A DNA stretch of 6,567 nt from assembly GCA_016218465.1 (NCBI GenBank), contig JACREA010000045.1:1-6567 (forward strand), in the 5' to 3' direction. The notes beneath the pieces were generated by a model. It had not been told where the DNA came from. It saw only the letters and a list, made by a program, of their open reading frames with translations, and did no database searches. Of the stretch, positions 5,786 through 6,567 are shown one piece after another (within the stretch, counting starts at the first letter, position 1; each line of letters opens with the position of its first letter). This stretch comes from Nitrosomonadales bacterium (GTDB lineage Bacteria > Pseudomonadota > Gammaproteobacteria > Burkholderiales > Gallionellaceae). The translations under genes and the position numbers were made by a program.

Positions 5786-6567
5786 ATGAAATTAATACCG
5801 TACGCTTTGCTACTTACGCTGATTTTGCCCGGCGTGGTTAACGCTGCCGACCTGCTGGAAACCTTCCGCGCCGCCCAGGCAAACGATCCGGTATTCGCCT
5901 CGGCACGGGCCACGCTGCAGGCCGGACAGGAAAAACTGCCGCAGGGCCGCTCCCTGTTGATGCCGTCGGTCAATCTCAGCGCCAACACCACCTATAACGA
6001 TCAGACGTTGCAATACAACCCGGCCATGCCTCCGTTATTTACAGGCCGCGAAAGCCGTTACAACAGCCATGGTTACGGTGTCAGCCTGGTGCAGCCGCTG
6101 TTCCGCCAGCAGAACTGGATGGCTTACAACGAATCCGAATTGCAGGTCACCCAGGCCGAAGCCCAATTCAGGATTGCCGAGCAGGATTTGATGCTGCGTG
6201 TTGCGCAGGCCTATTTCGATGTGCTGATCGCCCAGGACAGCGTACAGCTGGTAGAAGCACAAAAAGCCGCCATCGCCGAACAGCTGGAACAGGCCAAGCG
6301 CAATTTCGAGGTCGGCAGCGCCACCATCACCGATACCCTTGAGGCGCAGGCACGCCATGACCTGACTGGCGCGCAGGAAATCGCCGCCAGGAACAATCTG
6401 GAAATCAAGCGCAGCGCCCTGCAGCAACTGATCAATGCCGTGCCCAAAGACCTCAAGCCGCTCGGCAAGGACTTCAGGCTGGAAGCCCCGCAACCCGCCG
6501 ATATGGAAAAATGGGTGGACAATGCGCAAGCGAACAGTTTGCAACTGGCCATCGCGCAAGCGGGCGC
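5786..6567 (+). CDS. TolC-family outer-membrane channel protein, N-terminal part
   Basis: This is the outer-membrane duct that would complete the tripartite exporter. It is open to the window end (about 260 residues; family members usually have 420-500), so it is partial here. A signal peptide covers residues 1-20, with likely cleavage at VNA/ADLL. The mature start DLLETFRAAQANDP is the typical TolC opening. A first beta-strand region follows, with NLSANTTYN and YGVSLVQPLFRQ at about 63-108. Next comes a long coiled-coil helix pair with AQAYFDVL (about 140-147) and FEVGSATITDTLEAQARHDL (about 174-193), the second a hallmark of TolC repeats. The downstream part resembles the start of the family's second internal repeat. 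Its presence beside the adaptor argues that the pump has a dedicated channel and does not borrow a shared TolC. Confidence 0.92.
   Translation, partial: MKLIPYALLLTLILPGVVNAADLLETFRAAQANDPVFASARATLQAGQEKLPQGRSLLMPSVNLSANTTYNDQTLQYNPAMPPLFTGRESRYNSHGYGVSLVQPLFRQQNWMAYNESELQVTQAEAQFRIAEQDLMLRVAQAYFDVLIAQDSVQLVEAQKAAIAEQLEQAKRNFEVGSATITDTLEAQARHDLTGAQEIAARNNLEIKRSALQQLINAVPKDLKPLGKDFRLEAPQPADMEKWVDNAQANSLQLAIAQAG

Overview
The window looks like a piece of a Gram-negative proteobacterial chromosome. The evidence is a TolC-type outer-membrane protein, a periplasmic adaptor, strong Shine-Dalgarno sites and sigma70-like promoters. Codon use and the style of the genes suggest a betaproteobacterium, but that is an impression and was not tested.

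Left part, about 1-1420 (accessory in character). The window opens with the last 39 codons of an IS630-type transposase. Next comes a small minus-strand gene (130-387) for a putative exported or membrane protein of unknown function, whose stop lies 10 bp from the transposase stop. About 330 bp (388-716) follow without a convincing gene; they hold short inverted and tandem repeats. A complete type II toxin-antitoxin pair is then read on the minus strand: vapB (AbrB-fold antitoxin, 1136-1363) followed 2 nt later by vapC (PIN-domain RNase, 717-1133). It has its own promoter and palindromic operator-like sequences.

Right part, 1461 to the window end (plus strand, compact). A promoter with a consensus -35 box faces away from vapBC. 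It drives a tight gene series: a periplasmic adaptor (HlyD/MacA/DevB-like), an FtsX/MacB-type permease of the DevC kind, an ABC ATPase of the LolD/MacB/DevA kind, a TetR-family regulator, a small four-helix membrane protein of unknown function, and a TolC-family outer-membrane channel cut by the window end. Gaps within the first five genes are 2, 2, 18 and 26 nt; the last gap is 103 nt. No obvious terminator was seen between them.

How the genes work together (inference). The ATPase and permease would form the inner-membrane motor. The adaptor would bridge the periplasm and the TolC-like protein would supply the outer-membrane duct, giving a complete tripartite exporter of the DevBCA-TolC / MacAB-TolC type. 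The ATPase and permease are separate polypeptides, unlike MacB. The TetR protein probably controls the whole unit. A 20-bp inverted repeat, with 6-bp perfect arms, covers the predicted transcription start of the first gene and is the best operator candidate. The substrate cannot be read from the sequence. The four-helix protein is the least understood member and may be an accessory factor.
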